Part shown: positions 14,912 to 23,725 of the stretch, one piece after another
Numbering within the stretch: position 1 is the first letter of the stretch
Layout: each line of letters starts with the position of its first letter
Source of the DNA: Planctomycetota bacterium
Lineage (GTDB): Bacteria; Planctomycetota; Planctomycetia; Pirellulales; Pirellulaceae
DNA length: 30,149 nt
Reading direction: 5' to 3'
Assembly: GCA_026692885.1 (NCBI GenBank)
Contig: JAPLNJ010000934.1
Span: 1-30,149, forward strand
Program-made: the position numbers and the translations under genes
Notes under the pieces: model-generated
Told to the model about the DNA's origin: nothing
What the model saw: only the letters and a program-made list of their open reading frames with translations
Database searches by the model: none

Positions 14912-15823
14912 TCAACTTATGGACCCGGTCAGGGCCCTGATGCCCACCGCGCGGAAACGATCGGCCATGGTCTCCAGGTGCTCGGTCGAAGGGGTCGTCA
15001 CGGCACCCAGGCGGCTCGACCGACCCAAACGCTCGGCTTTGTGTACGCCGTGTCCGTGATAGGGCAGCAGCGTCACCTGCCGCACACCGCGCAGCGCGGC
15101 GACAAAATTCGCCGTCGCATCCAAATTGGCGGCATCATCGTTCACACCGGGGATAATCGGCACGCGGATCCAAATATTGTCGTGCACAGCACTCAGAGCC
15201 TGCAGGTTTTCCAGGATCACCGCGTTGGAGACGCCGGTGTACTGCCGATGCCGTTGGTCGTCCAGCAGCTTCACATCGTAGAGGAACAGGCCCGTCAGCG
15301 GCGCGACCGTCAGCAGGTCCTCGCAGCGCGCGAACCCGCAGGTGTCCAGCGCCGTGTGGAGGCCCTCGGCGCGACAAGCGGCGAGCAGTTCCGTCACGAA
15401 GGACAACTGCAACAGCGGCTCACCGCCGGACAGCGTCACGCCGCCGCCGGACTCGTCGTAGAAGATGCGATCCTGAAGGATTTCGGCGAGTGTCTCGGCG
15501 ACCGTCATGCGCCGCCCGACCAACTGCATCGCTTCCGTGGGGCACGCGGCGACGCACTTGCCGCAACGAAGGCAGTGGGCGTGGTCCGCAGGCAGCAGCA
15601 CGCGTTCCTGGCGGAGTTCCCGCTGCGGGCAAACCTCCCAGCATGCACCGCACTGGACGCAGCGGCCTGCGATGACTGTGAGGTCCGGTTCTGTCGAGTG
15701 GCTTTCCGGATTGTGGCACCACCAGCACTCCAGCGGACAGCCCTTCAGGAACACGGTCGAACGGATCCCCGGCCCGTCGTGGATGGAGTACTTCTGGATG
15801 TTGAAGATCAGACCGGTGTGCAT
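14912..15823 (-). CDS. Glycyl-radical enzyme activating protein (radical SAM)
   Basis: 303 residues. It would use S-adenosylmethionine and a [4Fe-4S] cluster to place a glycyl radical on a partner enzyme. Seen: the radical-SAM CX3CX2C at Cys29, Cys33, Cys36, then two ferredoxin-type four-Cys sets (55, 58, 61, 65 and 84, 87, 90, 94), as in activases of the HpdA/BssD/CutD kind rather than PflA. The motif GGGVTLSGGEPLLQ follows, and the C-terminal barrel has VPIIPGVNDD. These enzymes are oxygen-sensitive. The partner glycyl-radical enzyme is normally adjacent, but neither neighbour is one, so the activase is an orphan in this window. A 94-bp gap with a CCTAAGTG/CACTTAGG inverted repeat precedes it. 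Confidence 0.93.
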   Translation of the reverse strand: MHTGLIFNIQKYSIHDGPGIRSTVFLKGCPLECWWCHNPESHSTEPDLTVIAGRCVQCGACWEVCPQRELRQERVLLPADHAHCLRCGKCVAACPTEAMQLVGRRMTVAETLAEILQDRIFYDESGGGVTLSGGEPLLQLSFVTELLAACRAEGLHTALDTCGFARCEDLLTVAPLTGLFLYDVKLLDDQRHRQYTGVSNAVILENLQALSAVHDNIWIRVPIIPGVNDDAANLDATANFVAALRGVRQVTLLPYHGHGVHKAERLGRSSRLGAVTTPSTEHLETMADRFRAVGIRALTGSIS

Positions 15824-15917
15824 GTACCTAAGTGGCCGCGTAAGAATAACTTGAACGATTGGCCGTCCTACAAGGATTTGACCAACCTATTTCTGCGTGG
15901 GCACTTAGGAGCGTCTC

Positions 15918-16880
15918 TCAGCTCAACGCCTTCTGCACCGCCGTGCGCATTTTCTCCAGGCCCGTCTTGGCGACCTGGAACGGATCCTGCTTCCAGTACT
16001 CGCGGTTGAACAGTTCCAGCGACAAGACGCCGCGAAAACCGATCTCGCGCAGCGCACGGAAGATCTGGGTCAAGGGCGCGACGCCGTCGCCGGGAAAGAC
16101 GCGTTGGGCGTCGGTGACATCCGCTGGCGACACCTGATCAGGATAGTCGTTGACGTGGAACACGTGAATCGCCTGGCCGTGGATGAATCGCAAACCGCCG
16201 AAATCTGAGCCACCCTTGTACATGTGGAAGATGTCCGGCAAGACGCAGGCGTCGGGATCACGGCTTTCCATGGCCACCAACAGCACCTCGCTCAAGTGAC
16301 TCATCGACTTCGAGAATCCCCAGAGTTCCAATTGTGGTACGAGGCCCATTTCCCGCCCCAATTCCAGCAACGCCCGATAACGCTCCGCCGCCGCCAGCAG
16401 GTTCAAGTCCACGCGGTCGGTGGCTCCCACGGGTGGCGCGGCGATGCGTTTGCCGCCGATCTGGCGGACCAGATCCATGTCGCGTTTGGCGGCTTCCAGG
16501 CCCTGCCGCCGTCTGGCTTCATCGTCGACGATCCAGGTGGGGAAGCCGATTGCGTCTTCGACCGTCAGACCCGCGTCGGCAATTCGCTTCTGCAAGTCGG
16601 GCAGCGAACCGCCTTTCTTCGCGTAGTCGTCCAGTTCGCCAATCCACGGTTCGATCGCCTGGTAGCCGGCCTGGGCCGCGATTTCGACCTCCTCGACGAT
16701 CGACAGCTTTTGCCCTCGAATCGTGCTGGTGTTCAGGCAATAGCGAAACGGTTCGGCAGCGGGTTGAGCCGTCGCAGCAGCGGTCGGCTCGCCGGCCTCG
16801 GATCGCTGAGTGAGGAGGGCCGTAGCGACGGCGATCCCGGTCCCAGCTAACAGGTCACGACGATTGAGCGGTGAGGTCAT
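15918..16880 (-). CDS. Tat-exported sugar phosphate isomerase/epimerase (TIM barrel)
   Basis: 320 residues. The N-terminal twin-arginine signal (NRRDLLAGTGIAVATALL, then EAGEP) predicts export, typical of planctomycete members of the xylose-isomerase-like family. The barrel has EIAAQAGYQAIEPWIGEL, LVPQLELWGFSK, VLPDIFHMYKGG, IHVFHVNDYP and VLSLELFNREYW. The Glu, Asp, His and Glu at the strand ends are likely metal ligands. GGAG 8 nt upstream supports the ATG. Reaction unknown; probable isomerisation or epimerisation of a sugar or cyclitol in the periplasm. It follows the activase gene's upstream side on the same strand, but a 94-bp gap with a dyad separates them. Confidence 0.9.
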   Translation of the reverse strand: MTSPLNRRDLLAGTGIAVATALLTQRSEAGEPTAAATAQPAAEPFRYCLNTSTIRGQKLSIVEEVEIAAQAGYQAIEPWIGELDDYAKKGGSLPDLQKRIADAGLTVEDAIGFPTWIVDDEARRRQGLEAAKRDMDLVRQIGGKRIAAPPVGATDRVDLNLLAAAERYRALLELGREMGLVPQLELWGFSKSMSHLSEVLLVAMESRDPDACVLPDIFHMYKGGSDFGGLRFIHGQAIHVFHVNDYPDQVSPADVTDAQRVFPGDGVAPLTQIFRALREIGFRGVLSLELFNREYWKQDPFQVAKTGLEKMRTAVQKALS

Positions 16881-17145
16881 CCAAGAGACTCCGGGTACAT
16901 GACAAAGACTCTCGCCTTGTCCATTGACAGTCGGACGTAACCGACTGGTTAAACCTTGCGGGCTGTAACACCTGTAGGGCGAATACCAAAACTCTTGATT
17001 GAACCGTGGCTAACGGATCGATCAATTATTCCGTGCCCGGAAGTATCTCTTCCGGGCGATTGCAGATACGCGGTGAGGCAGTGTCTTGGCGTTGGCCCGT
17101 GGGCCGTAGGGTAGCACGGGCGTGTGAATCTGGAGAAGTCCACCG
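16881..17145. promoter_or_regulatory. Divergent gap with two hairpins
   Basis: 265 bp between the divergent isomerase and Cys-rich-protein genes. Hairpins: CAGTCGG-ACGTAA-CCGACTG at 16928-16947 and GCCCGGAAG-TATCT-CTTCCGGGC at 17035-17057. No gene seen. Confidence 0.45.
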
Positions 17146-17844
17146 ATGACCATCCCTCGTGAACTGTTCGTGTTTGCCTTCGGCCTACTGATGCTCTGTT
17201 CGGCGTCCGTCGCTTGGTCGCAGACGAGGCAAGTAAATGCGGCTGGCACCGGTGTGGAGCCAAAATACCTGATACCTTGCGGCCGCGTCATCTCCCTCTC
17301 GGACCTTGGCGATGACGATAGCAGTGGCAACGATATCAGTGGCTACGCCTCGCCAGCCTCCTGTGCCGCATCGCCGCAGTGCTCGGCTGGTTCCCCTTGT
17401 GCGTCAAGCTGCACTGCGGAACCGTCAGACGCCTGTCAAGCGAAGTGCGTAGGTCCGTTGCGGGCGGTGTTGGATCGGCTGGTGCAGCAAATCTTCGCCT
17501 GCCCAAAATGCGATTGCCTTCAGCCATCCTGCACGGCACCGTCCACCTGCGCCGCCCGTCCCGCCTGCGGCTGTGACGTGCCTCACCTGCCGCGGGAGAG
17601 CGCCCCGACAATTCCCAAGACGGAAGGCAATCCGTTCCGAGATGACTCCGTTGAACCAGCCACGCCACCCCAGGGCACCACGTATCGCTCGCGCCAACCT
17701 TCGCTGACAGCACAGCCCACACCGGCGAAGGTGGGGGCCAAGAAGCCGGTCGCGGTCATGAAACCGGTCGTGGCTCTGCCCCGTGCGGAAACGATCAAGC
17801 CTCGCGTGGCCCTGAACTCGCCGCGACTCTTGGCAGATGAGTAG
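17146..17844 (+). CDS. Secreted Cys-rich protein of unknown function
   Basis: 232 residues, not recognised. Residues 1-25 form a signal peptide (FVFAFGLLMLCSASVAWSQ). The mature part has about sixteen cysteines concentrated in residues 66-145, in CxxxC, CxC and CxxCxC spacings such as FACPKCDCLQPSC and ACGCD. A Pro/Ala/Lys-rich, cysteine-free tail follows (about 145-232). This suggests a disulfide-rich or metal-binding exported domain on a flexible tail. GGAG at 17132-17135, 10 nt upstream, supports the start. It converges with the NarL-type regulator, 8 nt apart. Confidence 0.7.
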   Translation: MTIPRELFVFAFGLLMLCSASVAWSQTRQVNAAGTGVEPKYLIPCGRVISLSDLGDDDSSGNDISGYASPASCAASPQCSAGSPCASSCTAEPSDACQAKCVGPLRAVLDRLVQQIFACPKCDCLQPSCTAPSTCAARPACGCDVPHLPRESAPTIPKTEGNPFRDDSVEPATPPQGTTYRSRQPSLTAQPTPAKVGAKKPVAVMKPVVALPRAETIKPRVALNSPRLLADE

Positions 17845-17852
17845 CTCCGTGT

Positions 17853-18485
17853 TCAGACCAAACCCCGCTTCACCGCCCACACCGCCACCTCCGTGCGATC
17901 CGACGCATCCAACTTCCGCAGGATATTCTGCACATGCTCCTTGACGGTCTCGATACTGATGTCCAGGGACTTGCCGATCTCACGGTTGCTTAAGCCGTGT
18001 GCCAGGTGACGCAGAACCTGATACTCGCGTTTCGTCAGCGGCACATCGTCCGCTGTCGGATCGGGGCGTTTATCCAGGAATGCCTTCATGGTGCTCGCTC
18101 GCGTTTCCCCGGTCAGAGCGTCCCCCCGGGCGATCCGCTTGATAGTCGAAACGAACTCCTTCCCAGGCGCGTCCTTCAAGAGGAACGTCGCAGCTCCCGA
18201 GGCCATAGCCCGAGCTGTGTAGGTGGGATTGTCGTACGCCGACATCATGATCACTTTTGTCTGGGGCACGGCCTTCCGGACTTTCTCAAGCGCGTCCAGA
18301 CCATCCAGATTGGTCATCAGCACGTCCATCAACAGCACGTCGGGCTTATGTTTCCGTGTCTTGGAAATAGCCTCAGTACCCGTTTCGGCCTCGGCTACGA
18401 TATCGATACCCTGATCCTTCAGCAACCACGCCAAACCCTTACGAATCACCTTGTGATCGTCCGCGATGACCAATTTGATAGCCAC
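17853..18485 (-). CDS. NarL/LuxR-type response regulator (orphan)
   Basis: 210 residues. The receiver domain (1-120) has Asp9/Asp10, phosphoacceptor Asp54 (LLMDVLM), Ser82 and Lys104 in their usual places. A linker follows, then a LuxR-type HTH from about residue 148: LTKREYQVLRHLAHGLSNRE and SIETVKEHVQNILRKL. It is a DNA-binding output regulator activated by phosphorylation. No sensor kinase is adjacent, so the partner is elsewhere. The 3' end faces the Cys-rich gene with only 8 nt between the stops. Confidence 0.93.
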   Translation of the reverse strand: MAIKLVIADDHKVIRKGLAWLLKDQGIDIVAEAETGTEAISKTRKHKPDVLLMDVLMTNLDGLDALEKVRKAVPQTKVIMMSAYDNPTYTARAMASGAATFLLKDAPGKEFVSTIKRIARGDALTGETRASTMKAFLDKRPDPTADDVPLTKREYQVLRHLAHGLSNREIGKSLDISIETVKEHVQNILRKLDASDRTEVAVWAVKRGLV

Positions 18486-18668
18486 GGTGCACTCCTAGCT
18501 GTAACAAGCAAAACGAAATAGACACGAAACCCAGTGCCCGCTAGCATATCCGTCGCCGAAAAAGAAAACCAGTCTCCTTTCCTCTGATATTTACCAACAA
18601 GTGGTAGATTCTATGGCCCGTGGATAAAGCCACACTCCACCCATGCCTGGTGGGCGTACTCGCCTGCG

Positions 18669-18848
18669 TTAGATGGCACTCTGGCAGGTGGCTCGTCCGC
18701 TCGCCAAGCAACGCAGCAATTGCCTTTGTTTCGTTCTGGCCAACTGGCGACGCTCCAACCGTTTGGCGCTGCTCCAATGGGCGCGGATGGCTTCGAGACC
18801 ATTCACGATTTCACCTGGCCTGGGTACTACTGTCGCGTTGCTCGTCAT
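18669..18848 (-). CDS. Small basic protein, 59 aa, strong ribosome binding site
   Basis: A 59-residue ORF. The AGGAGGAGG run at 18852-18860 lies just before the ATG at 18848, the strongest Shine-Dalgarno in the window. The predicted protein is highly charged and probably helical: VNGLEAIRAHWSSAKRLERR then QLARTKQRQLLRCLA. It starts 20 nt after the stop of the 78-aa gene upstream, so the two form a two-gene operon. Not recognised; no signal peptide or membrane segment. The good RBS, coupling and amphipathic pattern argue that it is real. Confidence 0.6.
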   Translation of the reverse strand: MTSNATVVPRPGEIVNGLEAIRAHWSSAKRLERRQLARTKQRQLLRCLASGRATCQSAI

Positions 18849-18868
18849 CGGTCCTCCTCCTGGGGTAC

Positions 18869-19105
18869 TTAGTTCAGTTGCTTAGCAGGTTCAAATTCCT
18901 TCAGCACTCGCGTCAGGTCATCCCGCAGACGCACCGCCTGCTCCAACGTCACCGGCAGACTGACTGACCGCCAACTTCGGTGTGGTTCGGGACGAAGTGC
19001 TACAAAGACGACGGGGGTCGCAACCGTCTGCTCCACGTTCGTCAGGATGCCTGCGTCAACGCCCAATAACTCGACGAAAGGCAGTGTGCCATTTTCACTC
19101 GCCAT
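18869..19105 (-). CDS. Small conserved-looking protein, 78 aa, unknown function
   Basis: 78 residues, not recognised. A mixed alpha/beta composition with VVFVALRPEPHRSWRSVSLP followed by a helix TLEQAVRLRDDLTRVLKEF looks like a genuine small domain, not a shadow ORF. GAGGGG lies about 3-5 nt before the ATG. It is the first gene of a pair with the 59-aa gene 20 nt downstream. No motif indicates an enzyme; a regulatory or binding role is possible but unproven. Confidence 0.6.
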   Translation of the reverse strand: MASENGTLPFVELLGVDAGILTNVEQTVATPVVFVALRPEPHRSWRSVSLPVTLEQAVRLRDDLTRVLKEFEPAKQLN

Positions 19106-19554
19106 TTTCCCCTCGCTTTTCTATGTCCGTTTGCTGACCTTGGACGCTCGTCTCCCACACAAGTTTGTCACAAACACCATTCGGCGGTGGGGAAGTAGCA
19201 ATTGCGGTGCCAATCACCAGATATTGATCGAGATCGCAAGGTCGGTGACCCGGTTTGCCGTGGCGACCATGGCTCGAATCGCAGATAGAAACAGGCTTTG
19301 TGGCAAGAACCCGCGAGTCAATACAGCTATCTGAGTACGTCTGTCTGATTGTCTCAGTTCGCACCAAAAGTGGGCTTGGTTGACTGCTTCTCAAGCATTT
19401 CTTACCCGCCGAGGCTGTGAAAGAATCAAATCGGCCGCGATGCTTGCACAAGGTGCCTGGTGGGCTGTGCCCACCAGGCACAAACAGTTGTGGTGGGCAC
19501 AGCCCCCCTACGATTTTTTCACAGTCCCGTCGACGTGATGCTGAACCAAACCAC
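19106..19554. other. 449-bp gap holding a composite palindromic element
   Basis: No gene is supported. At 19415-19427 and 19512-19524 there is an inverted repeat (CTGTGAAAGAATC with GATTTTTTCACAG, 12 of 13) enclosing a perfect 13-bp hairpin at 19453-19481 (GTGCCTGGTGGGC-TGT-GCCCACCAGGCAC) and a third partial copy GTGGTGGGCACAGCCC. It resembles the other MITE/REP-like elements. The rest is unremarkable and must contain the promoter of the 78-aa gene. Confidence 0.6.
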
Positions 19555-20994
19555 TCACTCAGACGCATCCAAGCCGTACTTCTTGATACGGTGCCGGAGC
19601 GTGTTTCGACTGATGCCTAGCATCCTCGCGGTGTGCACCTGATTGCCACCACGGTCCTTCAAGGCGCGGGCGATCAGGGCCGCTTCGACCAGATCGATTA
19701 CGTTTGCGTGGGCTCGATTGCCGGACAGTTGCAGAATCTCAGGAACCAGGGCCTCGATGCGTCGCTTCAGGCTGAGCAGGCGGTCATCGTGGTTGGCGGG
19801 CAACAGGGCCAGCTCAGGATCCGCCTCAAACAGCAAGTGTTCGGGCAGCAACACTTCACCTTGGCACATCACGACCGCGCGTCGCAAACAATTCTCCAGC
19901 TCCCGCACGTTGCCCGGCCAACTGTAAGCCCGCAGTCGGTACATGGCGGGATCCGACACGTAGTGCAGCGGTTTGGCATACTTCTCGGCGAAACGGGCCG
20001 CGAAGTAGTTGACCAGCGCCGGTACGTCATCCAGTCGCTCCCGGAGCGGCGGCAGCTGGATCGCGATGATCTTCAGCCGATAATAGAGGTCCTCGCGGAA
20101 GCGGCCCGCCTCCACCTCCGCCTGGAGGTCCTTGTTGGTCGCCGCCAGCAACCGCACATCGACCTGGATGGTCTCTGTGCTGCCCAGGCGTTCGAACTCG
20201 CCGCCCTGCAGCACCCGCAAGACCTTGGCCTGGGTGCCCAGCGACATATCCCCGATTTCGTCGAAGAACAGTGTTCCCGTGTGACAACGCTCGAACTTGC
20301 CGAGATGCACGCGGTCGGCTCCGGTAAACGCGCCCTTGTCGTAGCCGAACAGTTCGCTTTCGAACAACGCATCCGGGATACTGGCGCAATTGATCGCCAT
20401 GAACGGCTTGTCCTGGCGTTTGCTGTGATGGTAAAGCGCGCGGGCCACTAATTCCTTGCCCGTGCCGCTCTCGCCCGTGATCAACACGGTGACGTCCTTT
20501 TCCGCGACCTGTCCGATGACCTTGAACACCGCCTGCATTTTGCGGTGGGTACCGACGATGGTCGTCTGGCGGGCGTCGACCGGCGTGACCCGCGTGCGGG
20601 TGTCGGCCAGGCTGACAATTTCCTTCATCAGCCGATTCACTTCGATCGCGTCCGACGTAATGCGTTTCAGTTCTTCGGCGTCGAACGGCTTGAGCAGGTA
20701 GTCGTAGGCCCCCCGTTTCATGGCCTCGATGGCCGTTTCGGTGGTGCCGTGGGCGGTCATGATGATGACTGGCGTCTTGACGTGGACCTGTTTGATGCGC
20801 GCCAGCGTTTCCAGGCCATCCAGTCCGGGCATCTTGTAGTCCATGAGGATCACGTCGAAAGCCTCCCCGGCGAGCCGCTGCAGGGCCGACGCGCCATCGG
20901 TGCAGGAAGCGACTTCGTGATCTTGCTTGACGAAGAGACGGACGAGGAAATGGATCAGACCCTCGTCATTATCCACGATCAGGACTTTGGCCAT
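19555..20994 (-). CDS. Sigma-54-dependent response regulator (NtrC family)
   Basis: 479 residues from the ATG at 20994, which gives a clean receiver start [10 protein letters not shown]. Receiver: Asp8/Asp10, phosphoacceptor Asp52, Thr80, Lys102. AAA+ domain: Walker A GESGTGK at 174-180, the sigma-54 contact loop GAFTGA at 221-226, Walker [11 protein letters not shown], and arginine-finger region FREDLYYRL. The C-terminal Fis-type HTH reads [18 protein letters not shown]. It activates sigma-54 promoters on phosphorylation. Its start overlaps the end of the sensor-kinase gene by 26 nt, so the two are coupled and the kinase is its cognate partner. Targets are not visible in the window. Confidence 0.95.
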   Translation of the reverse strand: MAKVLIVDNDEGLIHFLVRLFVKQDHEVASCTDGASALQRLAGEAFDVILMDYKMPGLDGLETLARIKQVHVKTPVIIMTAHGTTETAIEAMKRGAYDYLLKPFDAEELKRITSDAIEVNRLMKEIVSLADTRTRVTPVDARQTTIVGTHRKMQAVFKVIGQVAEKDVTVLITGESGTGKELVARALYHHSKRQDKPFMAINCASIPDALFESELFGYDKGAFTGADRVHLGKFERCHTGTLFFDEIGDMSLGTQAKVLRVLQGGEFERLGSTETIQVDVRLLAATNKDLQAEVEAGRFREDLYYRLKIIAIQLPPLRERLDDVPALVNYFAARFAEKYAKPLHYVSDPAMYRLRAYSWPGNVRELENCLRRAVVMCQGEVLLPEHLLFEADPELALLPANHDDRLLSLKRRIEALVPEILQLSGNRAHANVIDLVEAALIARALKDRGGNQVHTARMLGISRNTLRHRIKKYGLDASE

Positions 20995-22843
20995 GGTTAT
21001 TCGGTTCTGCCGTTGCGGGAAGGAAAATCGAAAATGTTGTGCCCGAGCCGACTTCGGTCTGGACCTGCAAGCTTCCACCATGTCGCTCGACGGTGCCGTG
21101 TACAATCGCCAGCCCCAGGCCCGAACCCGTGGCCTTCGTGGTGAAGAACGGCTCGAACAGCAGGGCACGGTCCTCCTCGCGGATGCCCAGCCCGCTATCC
21201 GCCACGTCGATTCGTACCCCCGGCGTCGCGCGGTCCGCGAAACCACTCGGTTCGGTCGTCACCGTGATCCGCAGCTGCCCCCCTTGGGGCATGGCTTCGA
21301 GCGCGTTCACGGTCAAGTTCACCAGGGCCTCGCCCAGTTGCCGGGCGTCGCCTTCCACCCGCGGCAGGTACGGGGCGATCGAAGTTTGGACCACGACGCT
21401 TTGATGGTTGGCGCGCGGCCGGACCACGATCAGAGACTCTTCGACGAGTTGGCGGAAGTCCAGGACACTCAGAATGGGGTCCTGCGGGCGGGCAAAATTC
21501 AGGAAGTGATTGATCGTCATCGCGATGCGGGTCACCTGCCGCATGGCGATCTCAAAGTCCTCGGCCTGCTCCGCCGAAGTCGTGAAGTCATCCTGCACCG
21601 ACTGCAGGTAGAGTTTGAGCGAGGTGAGCGGGGTTCGGATCTCGTGCGCCACGCCGGAGGCCAGGCGGCCCAGCGCCGCCAGGTGTTCGGAGCGGGCGGC
21701 GGCCGCGATCGTACGCTGCAGCCGGACATCCGCCTTCTGCAGTTCGGCCTCGGTCAGGCCCACGCGATCCTGGAGCTGTAATTCACGCTCGCGGAGGAGT
21801 CGGGCCATCTCTTCAAAAGCGTCGCGGAGCGTGCCGATTTCGTCCCTGCGCGGAGCCGGCAGGCTGGCGACAGCCCGCTGGTAGTCGGCCGCCCCCAGGG
21901 CCTGGGCGGCGTAGTGCAGCGCCCGCACGGGGGCGGTCACGAAATGCGCCAGCAGCCCCGAACAGGCCACGGCGCCCACGATCGTCAGAGCCCAAGCCAC
22001 CCAGATGTTCCGCCGCAGGACGTACGCCGCAGCGAAGGCCTCGTCTTCATCCTGTTCCACGACCACATACCAGGGCGTACCGACGATGCTGCGGGACGCA
22101 CCGAGGACGCTGATGCCCCGGTAGTCGCGGTACACGCGCCGAGTCCCAGGCTCACGAAACACGTTGGTGAAACTCTCCGAGTGGGCAATGTTGTCCCGCA
22201 GAATGCGCCGGGCATCCTGATGCGCCAGAAACGTGCCGCCGCCGTCGACCAAGTAACACTCGCCGGTCTGTCCGAGCGAAACGCTGAGCACCTCGCGAGC
22301 GATGGTCTTGGTGCTGACGCTGGCACACACCACGCCCCGCACTTGGCCATCTGCCGTGAGCACCGGATTCGCCAATTCAAATACCGACTCCTGGTTGTCG
22401 GCAGCCAGGTAGACCTCGGACATGTACGGTTGCCCGCGAATCGCCCGCTGATACCAGGTGGCCTGCTTCCAATCCGCGGCCCCTGCGGCCTGGCTGACAA
22501 AGACTGTCCGGCCGTCGGCTCCGGCCACCACGAACTGGCTGTAGACCTGATACTTGCTTTGCACGAGTTCCAGATACGGCCGAAGCATCTGCACCTCCAT
22601 GCTGCGGGCTGCCGCCGAGGCTGCCACGACCTCGAGGTCCGCGCGTCGCTCGTCCAGCCAACGTTCCAGCAACCGCTGCTTCTCGGTGGCCATGTTTTCC
22701 AATTGGCTGGTCACGATCGTCTCGATCACGCGGTTGGCGGTGTGCAGCGCGAAGCCGCTGACGAAGCTCAAGGGCACCAACGACACCAGCAGGAACCCCA
22801 GCGCCAGCTTGAACATCAGATTGTTGAGAAAGCGGAATCGCAC
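20969..22843 (-). CDS. Membrane sensor histidine kinase with Cache-type sensor
   Basis: 624 residues from the GTG at 22843, which has GGAG 8 nt upstream; an ATG at 22816 is an alternative. TM1 about 12-31, a large extracytoplasmic dCache-like region (about 35-278, with STKTIAREVLSVSLGQTGE and GTPWYVVVEQDEDEAF), TM2 about 280-301, HAMP about 302-355, a coiled coil, then HisKA with His400 (GVAHEIRTPLTSL). The ATPase has VNALEAMPQGG, DSGLGI and EPFFTTKATGSGLGLAI. It senses a small molecule outside the membrane and phosphorylates the overlapping sigma-54 regulator. Confidence 0.93.
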   Translation of the reverse strand: MRFRFLNNLMFKLALGFLLVSLVPLSFVSGFALHTANRVIETIVTSQLENMATEKQRLLERWLDERRADLEVVAASAAARSMEVQMLRPYLELVQSKYQVYSQFVVAGADGRTVFVSQAAGAADWKQATWYQRAIRGQPYMSEVYLAADNQESVFELANPVLTADGQVRGVVCASVSTKTIAREVLSVSLGQTGECYLVDGGGTFLAHQDARRILRDNIAHSESFTNVFREPGTRRVYRDYRGISVLGASRSIVGTPWYVVVEQDEDEAFAAAYVLRRNIWVAWALTIVGAVACSGLLAHFVTAPVRALHYAAQALGAADYQRAVASLPAPRRDEIGTLRDAFEEMARLLRERELQLQDRVGLTEAELQKADVRLQRTIAAAARSEHLAALGRLASGVAHEIRTPLTSLKLYLQSVQDDFTTSAEQAEDFEIAMRQVTRIAMTINHFLNFARPQDPILSVLDFRQLVEESLIVVRPRANHQSVVVQTSIAPYLPRVEGDARQLGEALVNLTVNALEAMPQGGQLRITVTTEPSGFADRATPGVRIDVADSGLGIREEDRALLFEPFFTTKATGSGLGLAIVHGTVERHGGSLQVQTEVGSGTTFSIFLPATAEPNNHGQSPDRG

Positions 22844-22927
22844 CGTGCTCGCTCCGGAACCCCTGCACCGCGCCGCACACGGGCCATGCGGCCGCGCTGG
22901 TCCCACCGGATCAGCGGGCCCTGGCCC

Positions 22928-22975
22928 CACGTCGCTTGCGGCGTCATTATCACGTCGCTTGCGGCGTCATTATAG
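22928..22975 (-). promoter_or_regulatory. Duplicated -10 element upstream of the sensor kinase
   Basis: A 23-bp unit is perfectly tandem-duplicated at 22928-22950 and 22951-22973. Read on the minus strand, the distal copy presents TATAAT (22970-22975) and the proximal copy GATAAT, 23 nt apart. No clear -35 is present at 17 nt. The region could hold two start sites for the kinase-regulator operon. Confidence 0.45.
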
Positions 22976-23237
22976 GGCGGCGCTGGGGATGAGAGAAAGG
23001 CACGGCTCCGCGGGAATCCATCGGGGTGATGAGTCAGTGCATCACGCGGGAGGATAACGATCTGTGTTCATCCGTGGCTATTGTGCCCAACTGCTGCCAG
23101 AAGTTAGGCAACGTAGCGTAGTCGCCACGCCCCGCCGTGACTACGTGTCATCGCGCGGAGCGTGATGACTAAATTGAAAATCCGACCGTTATTGGCGCGC
23201 CGGTTCTTAGCACGTCGCGGAAGAAGAGGTCGGCTGC
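22976..23237. other. Gap with REP-like palindromes
   Basis: No gene seen between the kinase promoter and the IscA gene end. Contains TCATCGCGC-GGA-GCGTGATGA near 23149-23169 (one mismatch) and CGTAGTC/GACTACG arms near 23118-23147. Confidence 0.45.
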
Positions 23238-23570
23238 TCAAGCCTGGAAGGAATTGCCGCAGCCGCAAGTCTTCACGGCATTCGGGTTGTCGAAGGTGAA
23301 GCCGCGGCGCCCGATGCTGTCATACCAGTCGACCGTCATGCCATCCAGATACAGAGAACTTTTCTTGTCGATCACGACCTGCACGCCGTGACAATCGTAC
23401 TTATTGTCTTTCTTGGCGTCGAATAACGGGTCGAAACCCAGCGTGTAATTGAATCCGCTGCAGCCGCCGCCAGCCACGCCGATCCGCAGGTAGGTATCCG
23501 TCTCGATCTGCTGCTCCTCGATCACCCGCTTCACTTCCTGGGCTGCCTTGTCAGTCAACGTAATCGCCAT
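23238..23570 (-). CDS. A-type iron-sulfur carrier (IscA/ErpA/HesB family)
   Basis: 110 residues from the ATG at 23570, with AGAGG 6 nt upstream. It carries or delivers Fe-S clusters to target proteins. Seen: [14 protein letters not shown] with Cys37 and the C-terminal TCGCGNSF with Cys102 and Cys104, the three ligands of the family. It stands alone, not in an isc or suf cluster. Client proteins in this window could include the APS reductase, the glycyl-radical activase and serine dehydratase, but this is only inference. Confidence 0.93.
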   Translation of the reverse strand: MAITLTDKAAQEVKRVIEEQQIETDTYLRIGVAGGGCSGFNYTLGFDPLFDAKKDNKYDCHGVQVVIDKKSSLYLDGMTVDWYDSIGRRGFTFDNPNAVKTCGCGNSFQA

Positions 23571-23725
23571 TGCGAACCTCTCTTCGTAGTAATTCCTCGT
23601 AACCAGTCGGATTGTTTCTAGCACAAACAGTTGCCGCAAAATTATAACAACTGGCGGCCGAAGGAAAGGTGGTCACTGCCATTTGGCAGAAGAAATATCG
23701 TACGATGCCCGCGCAGCACGCGGGA

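Noticed and set aside
21914..22975. 353-codon + strand frame over the sensor kinase
   Set aside because: His/Arg-rich shadow of the kinase; no recognisable domain.
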